In this document: positions 25,040 to 36,076 of the stretch, one piece after another
Position numbering within the stretch: the first letter of the stretch is position 1
Layout of the letters: each line of letters opens with the position of its first letter
Origin: Diospyros lotus
Taxonomy: Eukaryota > Streptophyta > Magnoliopsida > Ericales > Ebenaceae
DNA length: 64,000 bases
Reading direction: 5' to 3'
Assembly: GCF_014633365.1 (NCBI RefSeq)
Contig: NC_068352.1
Coordinates: 28,367,310-28,431,309, forward strand
Made by a program: the position numbers and the translations under genes
Notes under the pieces: model-generated
The model's input: only the letters and a program-made list of their open reading frames with translations
Databases searched by the model: none
What the model was told of the DNA's origin: nothing

Positions 25040-25868
25040 TCATTGATAAAATGACAACAAAAACTGAGAAGAATGTCAATAAGATCTGATCCTCAAAAAT
25101 GAAAAAGGAAAAAGGGTTACGGAATATCTCTACAAAATAAAAGGGTTGGTGCAATAACATCGAATCATATTTAATCGAATTGAAAATACACAAAATATCA
25201 ACAATAGTAATAAGAAGATGAACACGAAGTAAAAACTCCCTGTTTAAATACGTTCAAAGCTCAGATTTGAAGAGTCCGTTCACCACTTTGGTAACGCCAA
25301 CGAATAGGAACCACAAGTCACAACGAAACCCTCAAACCAAAAACCCAAAAAGCCCCAACATCTCTCGGCCGAACACAAACGAAACCTTCTCTCACCCAAT
25401 CGATCAAAGCCACACACAGTAGGTTACCACAGAAGGTAGATCGGTTACAAAGACAGAGGGTAGAAAGCACAAAGCAACGAGAAAAGCTTCCCGAGAATGG
25501 ATGATCGAAAACCCCTAAATAGGGCATGCGCATCGACAACAAATAAGCCAAAATCAACAAGAAAAGATGCGGCCTCTCAACATGGAAAGAGGTATCGGAC
25601 CGAGATGGAAACGGAGCCATGGAAGATCATCCACGAAAGGAAACCACGAAGGAAGCAATCGGCCAAGCAAGGAGATACGAGAGAGAGATGAGCTAGGGTT
25701 TGGCCGAGATAGAGAAAGAGAAACACCAAGGAAATGGGCAGCACACGGGCCTTTCATATGTGGGCTAAGGAGATAATGGGCTTTTGGGCTCAGAACAGTG
25801 GGCTTCACTTGAGCAAATGGGCTAAGACCCATTTCTCCTCTAAAGTGGGAATAGGGCTTGTGGCCCGA
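25040..25868. other. unclassified segment inside a CAP-H intron
   Basis: Moderately GC-rich, purine-rich on the plus strand (25430-25740), with several overlapping open frames but no family motif. GGGCTTTTGGGCTCAG-type strings near 25780 resemble LTR sequence, so it may be part of an older retrotransposon into which the LTR at 25869 inserted. Confidence 0.35.
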
Positions 25869-27955
25869 TGTCAGGGCCTGCTTCCAAATATACCCGCTAA
25901 CATAGGACATCCGAAAGAGAGTTCTTTCAAAATAGAATACAGAAACAAACATAACCAAAACTTCATATAATAAACAAGCTCACTTCTAACATGAGCGTTA
26001 ACCATTCTTACAACATTTCTTTAGGCTTACAAGCCATACAATTCTCAAAATAAACAAAGGGCGCCAACAACATACAAAAATAAATAGCTTCCGACACCGG
26101 CCTTCCACACAAATCCCAAAATCTTTAGGTCGGGGGAGATCTCTGTACACGACTAAAATCCACTTCAAGCCCCCACTAGACTCTCTTTTTGTTATAGATT
26201 TTCCCTTATCTGAAATGACAACAAGCAAACAAGTGAGCCACAAGGCTCAGCAAGCATAATATAGCAAAAAGAGATGATGATACAATCACTGCTTGAAGGC
26301 ATGCATAAGATAGGAATCAATGGAAGACCACTACCCAACATTTAGAACAAAACGTTTAATCATACCTTCTACATCATTAATACCTCAATAATTGATATCT
26401 CTTTACTTAGCAACAAGGCACATATGCAACTCATAGAGTGATATTAGCCCAATTTGAATAATGGCATAAAAACCCATTTCTTTCCATATGTGACTCATAA
26501 CACAAAAAGTCACCAACTCATGCTCATACAATTTGGTATAATAATAGAAAATACATGTGCCACATTGGCCTTCTAGGCCTCCTCATCCATGAAAAGAATG
26601 CATACATATATATCAAATCCATCAACCACCACAGTGGTAGGAGCATCACCTGCCGGGTTTATGGCCACCTCACCCATGCCAAGTGCTCATTGGGATATCC
26701 CATCTCACACTTGCGGAACTTAGTCGTAGCACAAAAATAATAATAAGAGGCGCTAAGATAATGATATCAATGCATCACACGAGATAAGGGAGTTCCACGG
26801 ACGTGCCAACCAAAAGCATAGCATAACAACTTCCCAAAACATGACTGTTATGGGTAATATAGATTTAGGAAAGCCTTAAGCACTCAAAAAATAACCAAAA
26901 TATATCACATTATATATCAAATTAAATCCCTCGAAATCTAGTTTATGACGCTTCAAACGGATCGCAATTCCGAGTTCTACGTCAAAAGTTATGGCCGAAA
27001 AAGTAAAGCATGCGCAGAGTAGTCAAAACCGCGACCGAGTCGACTCGGCGAAAATCCGAGTCGACTCTGCCCGAGTCGACTTGACCTCTTGGATGAGTCC
27101 ACTTGGCTGAGAACGAACAAAAAGGGCCAAAAAACCACCAAAAACACTTAAAATGACCACTAAACACCCCAAAATAATCCCAAAACCATCCATGGATAAT
27201 CTCCTAACCCCCAAGTTGCCATTCCATGAAATAAAGATGGGGAAAACAAACCCCAAAGAGACCAAGAACAAGACTCAATTAAGCCATCGAAAGAAACCCA
27301 CATTTTTGGAAAAAAGTTGGAAACAACCAACTCAACTCAAGCTTCAAAACATCACTTGAAGATATGAACATAGCCATTTGATTAAACATAAAGATATATT
27401 TTTTGCATCAAAAGATACGAGAAGCGTAAAGTGATGCTTGCCTTTAATATGAAGAAAACCAAGAGAAAAAGAGCACTTCAAGATCTTCAACCTTTCCCAC
27501 CTTAAGCTTGCTTCCACCACAACTATTGGAAGAAGAAGAGAAGAAAAAGATGAAGAAGATGATGGAGAAGAATTGCCGAAAGAACCAAGAGAAGAGATAG
27601 GAAGAAGAAGGAAAATTGCAAAAGAAGCAAGAATGTATGGACACCCTCTCGCCAGCCACCCAAAAACCCACCAAATCCTTATTTTCTTTTCTTTTTTGCC
27701 CCCTTACACCACACACACACACATCACTTTATGAAGCCCCTTATGGACTTTTAGCCTTTATTTCCATTTTCCTTATTCCGTTTTCTTTTAATCACCAATT
27801 TACACACACAATTAACACACATATATATGTGCATGCAAAAGCCCACTTATAAATGGCCCAAGCCCACTCAAGAGCACATCCATGCTAGGCTCATAAAATC
27901 TTTCAACCTATCACTTTCTTTGGGCTACAATCCCTTGGTCCAAGCCCACTACATA

Positions 27956-28182
27956 TGTAATACCCCAAGAGCCCAGATAAGAATAGTATATATCGAGGAT
28001 AAGTAAGGAAGGAAACAACGCCAGTTGGATATCTTTTAGACTGAATGTAGACAAGGAACTCCGGGCTTAAGCCTGCTTGAGCTGGGAGCAGTTCAAGGAT
28101 GGGTGACCCCCTGGGAAGTTCACATAGGCTCATCAGGGTAAGTTGTTTCGGTCCTTCCTATCGCTCGATGCGGGATGTTACA
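27956..28182 (+). mobile_element. Cassandra-type TRIM solo LTR with 5S-like promoter
   Basis: A 227-bp element with ends TGTAATACCCC and GGGATGTTACA, flanked by a perfect 5-bp duplication ACATA (27951-27955 and 28183-28187). Its interior contains a 5S-rRNA-like segment, the hallmark of the Cassandra family of miniature LTR retrotransposons, which are transcribed by RNA polymerase III. Only one LTR is present, so it is a solo LTR. It lies inside the older LTR at 25869-28362. Confidence 0.88.
28055..28120 (+). promoter_or_regulatory. 5S-rRNA-like internal pol III promoter (A box and C box)
   Basis: Starting at GAACTCCG, the segment has an A-box-like AAGCCTGCTTGAGC (28069-28082) and a C-box-like AGGATGGGTGACCCCCTGGG (28096-28115), very close to plant 5S rRNA. 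It is not a functional 5S gene: the 5' half of 5S is absent or unrecognisable. Confidence 0.8.
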
Positions 28183-28530
28183 ACATAACCACCATTTTAT
28201 GCCTTAAATAACACACATACAATAATTCATTTTCAAGCAAAATTTAAACAACAAATATCACTTTATCTTTATATAATTGCATATAACAATTAAGACTCAC
28301 ATGAAATGCTCTACACTAAAAAATGCAAATATCATCTAAGACCCATTAAACGGGTCGTTACACCTAACTTTTAAAATAGGCTGCTTAAAAGGTGGTGCCA
28401 AACTTGGGTTCTTCAATCTCGAGTCAAAGCCTATGAAAATTAAACCCACTCAAAAAAATCGTCACAGCCTTGGGTCTCATTAAGAAACACAAAACCAATA
28501 AAAACGTATCTGATCTCTCATTTATCCCAT

Positions 28531-28566
28531 CCCCCCCCCCCCCAAAAAAAAAAAAAAAAAAAAAAA
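28531..28566. repeat. C13-A23 homopolymer pair
   Basis: Thirteen C directly followed by 23 A, just past the last CAP-H exon before the LTR insertion. It may be a replication-slippage product, or the A-run may be the tail of a retrocopied fragment, but no retrocopy is evident. Confidence 0.7.
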
Positions 28567-29578
28567 CTGATCCTAAGAAATTAAAGCCCTTAAAAGGTCG
28601 TCACCAACCACACTTGTTTGGTCATCATGATCAAAAGCCCAGGTCCAGAGTTGTTAAAAGCATCACCATCCAACTCAATGTTACTGCCATTATCATCTTC
28701 ATAAACTTGCTCAGCTGATGGCTGGCCAGAATGAAATGTATCTGGTGGCCTTCGACTGCTTTGATCAAATTGTGACAATATGCCTGAGAGTTGGAGAAAT
28801 TTCAAACTTTTTGTGCATGTTAAGCACCATCTGTTCAATGTATTCTACAAAGAGAACAAAGAAAAGGTCAAAGAATAAAACCTTTGAACATATGACAAAA
28901 CAAATAAGCAGAATCAGTGGATTAAAAAGCAGCATACCTTTAGCGAAAGATAGATCAATTGTGTCTAATTTTTGGTGTTGACTTTCAGAAGACATACACT
29001 TCCTTGGAACCTCAAATCAAAAAGCACCCGACAGCCACCATATACTTCAAGATTGTTCAGTAAGAGGCCCCTGGCCCCTCCTCCATCAAACCGTGCAGAT
29101 GTTTGATGATAGAGAGCCTCCACTGCAAATGCAACTGAAATAAAAGAAATTCCATTATAACCTCATCATAGAACTGACTATAGTCATAGAGAAATAGAGG
29201 GACTAGTAGTCACCATCAAATTTCTTAACGTTGAAGCCTCAAATGATGATTCCAATGTGGATAAAGGTGACACCTGTGTAAATTCATTCCTTTAGCCTGA
29301 GTCTATACAAATAATATATTCACTAGTATTAATCTTTCAACCTTTCTCTCTTGCTCCTTCTTGGAATTGCTTTCCTCTTGTCCTATACTAGTGCTGGGAT
29401 CCTCCACCACATCATCTGCCATGATAGCAAAACATCAAAACACCAAGAAGAAAGGACTCCCATGTATCCAATGCAGAACAAAATGCTGAATGAAATGAAA
29501 TGAAATAAACCATTTGCAGATAAAGAAGACGGTGGGAAAAATAAAATGAAAAATCCCATTTGAAAATATACCAACATC

Positions 29579-29683
29579 CAATTAATTCATAACACCAGCC
29601 CTAACTTACTCAGGACATATAAAGCACAGTTAACGATATTGATGATCCAATTAATTCATAACACCAGGCCTAACTTACTTAGG
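29579..29683 (+). repeat. 36-bp direct repeat, 69-bp period
   Basis: CCAATTAATTCATAACACCA followed by (G/C)CCTAACTTACT(C/T)AGGA occurs at about 29579 and again at about 29648. The second copy ends right where dispersed repeat copy B begins. Confidence 0.7.
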
Positions 29684-29684
29684 A

Positions 29685-30350
29685 TATGGCTACAGTGTCA
29701 CTAAATCTACTGCAGAGAGTCTAAAACTCGCCAGACCTCAAAGTTTGTCGCGAAAATAGTCAATTATGATAATTTAGTTTCAAGAGCCGCTCGTTATCGA
29801 AAATACCAATGACATTAAGTGCAACCGTAAGTTGGATTCATAGGGTGGTAATACTTGGTGTGGAAAGACTGCAACCATGCCAGAGCTATTAAGTTTGTTG
29901 GGCTAAAAACATTGCCGAAAACAAGAGCTAGGTTGCCGGTGTGTCTCTGATGCAGGGTTGATAGAAACTTCACGATATTAGTTTTGTTGAGCAATTACAA
30001 AAAGGAAAAGCGTCTCGATTGATTGGGAAGAAAGAGAGAGGATGATAATGATTTTTAGATAAGAAATAATAACACTCGTTCCATTTCAAAAGTTATTGCC
30101 AAAATTTCAAAAATAGAATGTAAAGACCAACAATACTTTTACTGTTTTCATTTCAAAATTTATAATAAAACAAAAATTCTGAAAACCACGACGTTTTCAA
30201 GCAAACCATATCTTTTCCTTTTCTACCATTGAGGCCCAATTACTAGAAACCCAACCATTAATTCAATTCTCAAACCATTAATTTAATTTTTAATAAATTA
30301 TGTATATCTATAATCATATTTTTTTAAATTGACCTGGGTATAGCTATATG
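29685..30350. repeat. dispersed repeat, copy B (uninterrupted)
   Basis: Same-strand partner of 6060-7480, from ATGGCTACAGTGTCACTAAA to TATGTATATCTATAATCAT. It lacks the CACTA-like insert of copy A and also the stretch around 7340-7410. It sits at the truncated 5' side of the CAP-H pseudogene, so it may mark the break. Confidence 0.65.
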
Positions 30351-31650
30351 TTTATTAAGGTTAATAGACAAAATTAACCTTAATAAATATATAAATTTAC
30401 AATTATTATACAAATATATATGTAAAAAATATTTATATATATTTATAGAGATAAAATGAGAGAACACAACAAACCACCAGTTGGTGTTGCCCAAGCAAAA
30501 CCCCAAGCCATGGGGTTTCTTCACCCCATCGCTGGGGTGGTGGTCATGCGGCAGCGAAGCGATTGTCGCTTTATTTTTTCTTTATATACATATATAATAT
30601 ATATATATAATATCAAATATATTTTAGTGCAAAAAATATCATAATTTTTTTATTATCTAGAAAAATATTTAATCATTAAAATTAAAAAATATTAAAAACA
30701 TTTTAAGATATTTAAAAATTATACTTGAAATTATTGTTTTTGCACAGAATTATACTTGCAATTGCAATAGAGTGAGGTGGAGGTAGGTCTTCTAGTATGA
30801 CTTTAATGTTCAAATTAATAATGAAATTAAAAAAAATAAAAAAAATAAATAATTTTATTTATAGAAAGTCTCGTTGACCATTCTTATACTCAATAATGAT
30901 ATATTTAATATTGTTGGTCTCTCTTAATAACGCACTCAATGATTGTTGGTCTCTCTTAATAACGCACTCAATGATATATTTAATATTGTTGGTCTCTCTT
31001 AATAGCGCACTCAATGATTATTGGTCTCTTAATAATGAAGAATAACTATGTGATATATTTAATATTAAAGATGAGATTTTTGGATTCAACAGTAATTAAG
31101 AGATTTTTATGTGCAAGTCAACAAATTTAAAAAAAAATCAAATATGTAATGTAACGATAGTAGAAAATAAAAAAAAATAAAAAAAGCCTTAGTGTCAAAA
31201 TTTAAGAAATTAAAAATTTAGGTCATAATTAAAAATTCAGTTTTTTTCAAGAATTTACTCAAATTTCTATCAAAATGATATAAGATTAAAAAATATATGA
31301 TCATAATTCACGTCAGTTGCAGACAAAATCTTTTATTATATCACTCGCCAAACTTTAATCCAAAAATAGTAATTTAAAAGCCTATCATTTTTTACATGGC
31401 CATGTATTATAAATTCTCTTCGATCTTATCTCACTGCTTGTGCACTAAAATCTTTATCCTTTTAAACTCTGTCCAGACTCTTCCCTAATCTCTGCCCCTC
31501 CATCCTCAATCTCCACCACCACTATCAGCAACCGACACAGGAACTTTCTTAAAAGATGAGCACTTTGCAAGATAATAATATCCACTGCCATTCTCTCATC
31601 GGCACAGCTCACCACCCTCTTTAATGCATCACCAATCATAAAAACATGGA
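30351..31650. other. AT-rich intergenic sequence
   Basis: No gene found. TA-rich runs occur at 30590-30612. A short GC-rich patch at 30450-30560 has an open frame without recognisable motifs. The right end (31450-31650) may contain upstream sequence of the MATE pseudogene. Confidence 0.4.
30885..31040 (+). repeat. tandem repeat with TTGGTCTCTCTTAATAACGC
   Basis: Four partly overlapping copies of a unit built from TTGGTCTCTCTTAATAACGC, CACTCAATGAT and ATATTTAATATTG. The pattern suggests slippage or unequal exchange. Confidence 0.75.
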
Positions 31651-31692
31651 GAGTTGAGTGGAAGGCTGAATAGCATTTTAAGCGATGCCAGC

Positions 31693-32969
31693 TTTGGCCG
31701 GTAATTTTTGACACGATCCGATTACACAACACGATATGAAGTTATGCGAGTTTGGGTTGAAGTTAATTGAGTTCGGATCATAAACAGGTATGACACGAAT
31801 ATTATTGTGTCATAAATGGGTTGACCCATTTAGACACGCAATGACCCGTTTAAGATCTATTTATAAAACAAATTAAAAATAATTATAAAATTAAAAAAAT
31901 ATTTTAAAATTCCAAAATATCCCTCAACCCCCCGCACGTCTGAAACAGAAACCCTAAACTCCCCCCTCCTTTCTCATTCTTCCCCCCGCTCTCTCTCTCT
32001 CTCTCTAAACTCCTAACATCGACCCCTCGCCTTCGCCTCCGTCGTCGGCCCCTCGCCTCCGCCTCTGCCCTCGGTCATTTTAGATCCGGCGATTTCTGGT
32101 TTCAAAAGCTCAAGCTCAAGTTCCAATGGCATAATCGTCATCACTGTGTGAGAGGCAGGGAGACGAAGAGAAAGAGAAGCTCACACTTTTTGATCCAATC
32201 GGTGAGAAGAGATCCCTCCATTACTCGCCTATTCCTGTCGTAGTCGTCGCTTCCCTAAAGCCTTAGTCTTGTTCAAGTATTAACAATGTTCATTTCTCTT
32301 CTTGATTATGTTTGATATGATGTTTTTGATTTGGTTTTTGTCTGATCTGTCTCATTTCGAATGGATCTGATTGTTGAATGGATTTGTCTCGTTTCAAATG
32401 GATCTGCTCAAGCTCAAGTTCTTGATTTTTATATGTTGAGGAGAGTTAGATGACTGTATTTGGGATTTGGATGATTGTATTTGGAGATTTGGATTAATTT
32501 TTTTATTGCATGGATGATAAAATGTGGAATTTTATTAGAGTTTGTTATTAATATGTTATATATGTATGTTGACAGGTTAAATATAAATTATGTTGATAGG
32601 TTAAATTATTTGTTTGTGCGTGAACAAAATTTTGTATGTGTATTGAATAGGTTTTTTTATGCATTCAATAGATTTTTACATGTTACAGGTAAACGGGTTG
32701 GACGGGTTAATAGGTGACACAGCACGACCCGTTTAAATTAAACAGGTTAACAGGTGGCACGTCACGACATGTTTAATTAAACGAGGTAACAGGTGACGCG
32801 ACACGACATGTTTAATTAAACAGGTTGTGTCGTGTTACACATTTAATAAACGTGTCGTGTTCGGGTTTAAGGAATTTGACACGATTATTAAATGGGTCAT
32901 GTTCGGGTTAGCCTGATACGTGTTATATGTGTGTCTCGACACGACACGATTATGACTCGCCAACCCTAA
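31693..32969. mobile_element. non-autonomous hAT-like element
   Basis: A 1,277-bp insertion inside the first MATE exon, flanked by ATGCCAGC (31685-31692) and TTGCCAGC (32970-32977), an 8-bp duplication matching at 7 of 8 positions. Ends are imperfect inverted repeats: TTTGGCCGGTAATTTTTGAC at left, and TTAGGGTTGGCGAGTCATAA read inward from the right. Both subterminal regions are filled with CGACACGA, GACCCGTTTAA and CGGGTTAAC-type strings, known from plant hAT elements. No transposase frame. CT-rich and gene-like sequence in the centre (31930-32300) may be captured. Confidence 0.75.
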
Positions 32970-33396
32970 TTGCCAGCCCTATGCTGGGGAGCCATTCTCA
33001 AAAGGCCTTCAACCAATGATTTGGATCGAATTGAGGCTTTACTTTGGCTCGTCACTCCGACAGTGTTCGTGTACACAATAAACTTCTACATGTCAATCTT
33101 CACATAGGTATTTTGGGGCCACTTGGGTAATATAGAGCTCGCCACTGTAATACCTCACTTTCTCGGGCGTGTTATAACTTGAGACAATTCTAGGATAATA
33201 ATTTTTTTTTTCAAACTAATGCTAAACCATATTATTCCTTATATTCATCTCAAAATTTTCATATATTTATCTCGAAAGAGAATTATCATAAACGTCAAAT
33301 GCGAAAGGTAGAATCGGAACCTGACATCTTAACATTAATTGAAATTCAGTTCTTACATCATCATCGTTCATCAACATAACTTAACACAAAATATAA

Positions 33397-36001
33397 TGTA
33401 ACGACCCGTTCCGGGTATCAGTGAAGTGTATGAACTTGAACTAATTAATTTATTTGAATAATAATCTTAGAGAATTGTGAGGAATTATGCATGATATTTT
33501 CAGATGTTGTGCAAAGGAAATGGAAATGTGTAGAAGTCAAAGGCTTGACTTAAGAGGAAGTGGGACCCACAATTATTTGTAAGGTATGTGTGTGATGATT
33601 ATTTGAAAAGTTTGTGGCGTCTAAATCAAACCAAGGTATTATTTGCATATAAGCATTTTCCATTTAAGTTATTGTGTGTAAGGGTAGTTTTGTAATTATG
33701 GAGATATGGGATATATATATATATATAAATGAGGAGGACTTGTTTTGCATTGATTAAAAAGAAAATTGGAGAAGGGAGAAAGAGAGCCGAACGGGAGAGA
33801 AGGAGAGAAGAGCCAAGGTGAGCTAAGGTTATCTCTTTTCCTATATCTTTTTGATTTTGTGCTTCCAAGAGAGATTGATCAAGTTGGGTTTGTTTCCCTT
33901 CTTCTTTCCTTGCTTATTTTTCTTAGTTCTTGGGTGTAGAGTGAAGTATTGCTTTTGTTGTGGTTGCTCTTCAAGTGGAATCCTAAAGGAAAAGCTTTTA
34001 AAGGCAAGTTCTAAACTCATTTTTCTTCCCTTTGATTCCTTTAGCTTTGGTATTTTTCAAGAAAAGCTTGATTTTGAAAGCTATGTAAAAAAATTGTTGT
34101 AAATCTCTCAAACCCTTTGTTTGATTTTGTTGGTTTCATTTGGATGTTGAAATAGAGGTTGTAGCACTTTTGGGATGAGGGATTATTGTATAATTGGAGT
34201 TTATTGGAGTATTGGAAGGTTTGGAAGGGGTTTGAAGGGTTTTGGGGGTGTGTTGCTCGTTAGGGTTCTGGGGGTTTAAGAGTCGACTCTGCATAAAGGA
34301 GTTCTCGGCTAGGTCGCCTCTAGGGATGTAGGAGTCGACTGTGCCTTGAAAGTCGACTCCCACGGTGTCAAAAGTAGACTTCTGCAATAGACTACACTGC
34401 GCACCCTCCACTATTTTAGCCATAACTTTTTGTGTAGATATCCGATTGACAAACCGTTTGAAGTTTCATAAACTAGACTCGATAAGAATCGATTTGGTAT
34501 ATAATTTGTGGGTATTTGAACAAATATTGGATGAGTTGGAGTCCAATGAACTAGAAGCTAGAAATTGAAATCTTCAATTCCAGTCCAATAATGCTTTGGT
34601 GTTTGGGGCATAACTATTTGTGGTATTGTCCAACTTGAAATCCATTTTTTTTTACAACAAAATAGGCTTATTAAGCTTTATTTTAGAATGTATCTTGGGT
34701 CATTTGAATATGCTTTGAGGCCATAGCAACCCAGCTAATCTTGGCATAGAATATGGAGTTCTTCCATTTGAGCAATTTGCTTTACCCCAATGTTCGGGAG
34801 ATAAATAGTTTATTTTGGGGCATCATTGGAGTATGATGAGATTCACTGATAGTCAACATTATAATGCTTTTAGATGTAATTCTTTATTAGAATAGAAGAG
34901 GTTCCCTGAGCATTGCTGATGCATTTTGTATTTGCTAGCCAAGTAGGGCTATTTCTCCCTACACATTGCATTGTGATGCATTGGGACATTGGGCTATGGG
35001 TTTTCATACATCTGGGATCATGTTTTGTGTTCAGTGGTGGCGTGAGCATTGGCATGACGTGGTTGGCTTGTGAGTACCGACCTGTGTATTGTAGGTGAGC
35101 ATGGACACATGGAGTATGTGTATGTGTGAGTTGTTATGTGGGCGTAGCATGGCTTGATACTTGACTTATGGGGGCCTTAATATCACGTTTATGCTGCATA
35201 AGCCATGCATTTCTTTATTTATTGCATTGCATGTTGAGGATATGAGACTCTGGGGAATGATCTGGTGTATATCTCGGGAGTCTTTGGATGTGGAAGTTGT
35301 TTGGGCCCGGTGGGGAATGATCTGGTGTATACTCCAATGGTGTACTTTTAGACTTCGGGGAATGATCTGGTGTATACCTCGGAAGTCTATAGTAGCCTAT
35401 ATTAGGTTACAACAGCTTTATATGAGGAACTTGGGGGCCAATGTGTGTCTTGTCTTATGTGGACCCCAAGGACTATGTGTATGCATTGATGCATTTACAT
35501 TATGATTTGGCATCGCGGTACATGGCATGGTTTGATATGCGATACATATCGTGGGTGGGTATATTTATGGGCGAGTTAACTATCAGCCCTATTATCTTTT
35601 TTATATATACACTTGCTCAGTCTTGTGACTCACTCTTGTTTTACATCATTCCAGGTAAGCATGGAAAAGCAGTTGAGGGTGGGACCAAGCTTAGTTCTCC
35701 CTATGTTAGATGTTGTGTACAGAGGCACCATAACCAGAAGATTCTTGAACGTTTTGTCTTGTTTTGAGTCCAGGAAGGATATTGTCTTGTTATGCTAGAC
35801 ATGGTCTTTTTGTGTGTGCGGGCATGTGAGCTCTAATGTTATCATCAAAGAATGTATGCTATAAGATTTTTGCTTCCGTTGTGTATATTAATGAAAATCT
35901 CTTTTGAGGTGTTTTTTTGAAGTTTGCATCTGTATCCTTTTCGTGAGGGCTTCCTCTTGAAACTCCTGTATTTACGGGACTTTCAGAAGCGGGTCCTTAC
36001 A
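33397..36001 (+). mobile_element. nested solo LTR (long gypsy-like family)
   Basis: A 2,605-bp element with TGTAACGACCCGTTCCGGG at left and CGGGTCCTTACA-like end at right, flanked by a perfect duplication TATAA (33392-33396 and 36002-36006). It holds the family block CTTGTGACTCACTCTTG, then CATCATTCCAGGTAAG at 35645-35660, and GAGTCGACTC-type palindromes at 34275-34365. It lies within the older LTR at 33146-38450. A TATA-like TATATAAATGAGG near 33722 and a purine-rich leader are at its 5' side. Confidence 0.9.
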
Positions 36002-36016
36002 TATAAGTTCTCAACT

Positions 36017-36076
36017 AACATTAACCCTAAATAGGATTTTACATCATCATTAACCCTAAATAGGATTTTGCATTAT
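36017..36076 (+). repeat. 29-bp tandem duplication
   Basis: CATTAACCCTAAATAGGATT followed by TT(A/G)CAT(C/T)AT occurs twice in a row, inside the outer LTR just right of the nested insertion. Confidence 0.7.

Larger units (their letters stand above)
25869..28362 (-). mobile_element. solo LTR (long gypsy-like family) with a nested Cassandra LTR
   Basis: The left end TGTCAGGGCCTGCTTCC corresponds to TGTAACGGCCCGCCTCC of the 7.9-kb LTR. The right end is AACGGGTCGTTACA. The family block GAGCCACAAGGCTCAGCAAG lies at 26234-26253. After removing the nested insertion it is 2,262 bp. The flanks CCCGA and CCTAA agree at 3 of 5 positions, with both differences being C/T or G/A changes, so the duplication may have decayed. 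GAGTCGACTC-type palindromes cluster at 27035-27100. No internal domains. Confidence 0.75.
21416..29415 (-). pseudogene. CAPH: condensin complex subunit 2 (CAP-H, kleisin) pseudogene
   Basis: Minus-strand exons match plant CAP-H, the kleisin that bridges SMC2 and SMC4 in condensin I. In gene order I read: about 29343-29415 (EDPSTSIGQEESNSKKEQE); 29200-29276 (VSPLSTLESSFEA); 28943-29135 (LYHQTSARFDGGG, LLLNNLEVYGGCRVLFD, KLDTIDLSFAKG); 28567-28850 (IEQMVLNM, SPTLRHIV, RRPPDTFHSGQ, WAFDHDDQTSVV); 24820-24967 (YLFLSLGLTSNQN, GPDHWKYRKTK); 24480-24732 (DVFAPPKNPNSLLLPANRP, LPEDCRYQPEELVK); 24343-24375; about 22840-22970; 22264-22372 (VQYDKTSKQVDVQALKGTLW); and 21416-21620 (FPKDCRVAATLNDILPHLC). 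Small frameshifts break the copy near 29225, 29000, 28775 and 28655, and the first part of the protein (the SMC2-binding helices) is missing. A solo LTR sits between the fourth and fifth listed exons. The C-terminal exons look intact, so loss began at the 5' end, or the shifts are assembly errors. Confidence 0.85.

Noticed and set aside
25318..25970. Overlapping frames on both strands in a GC-richer patch
   Set aside because: No domain, no consistent codon bias and no splice context; probably LTR-type sequence within the CAP-H intron.
28055..28120. A functional 5S rRNA gene
   Set aside because: Only the 3' half with the internal promoter is similar, and it is enclosed by LTR ends and target duplications, so it belongs to a Cassandra element.
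28380..28490. Minus-strand string TQGCDDFFEWV resembling the end of a GRF zinc finger
   Set aside because: Eleven residues, flanked by stops and with the rest of the finger missing. Too little to call, though it could be a relic.
30885..31040. Regular repeats as a CRISPR-like array
   Set aside because: The repeats overlap without unique spacers, and the sequence is a eukaryotic genome.
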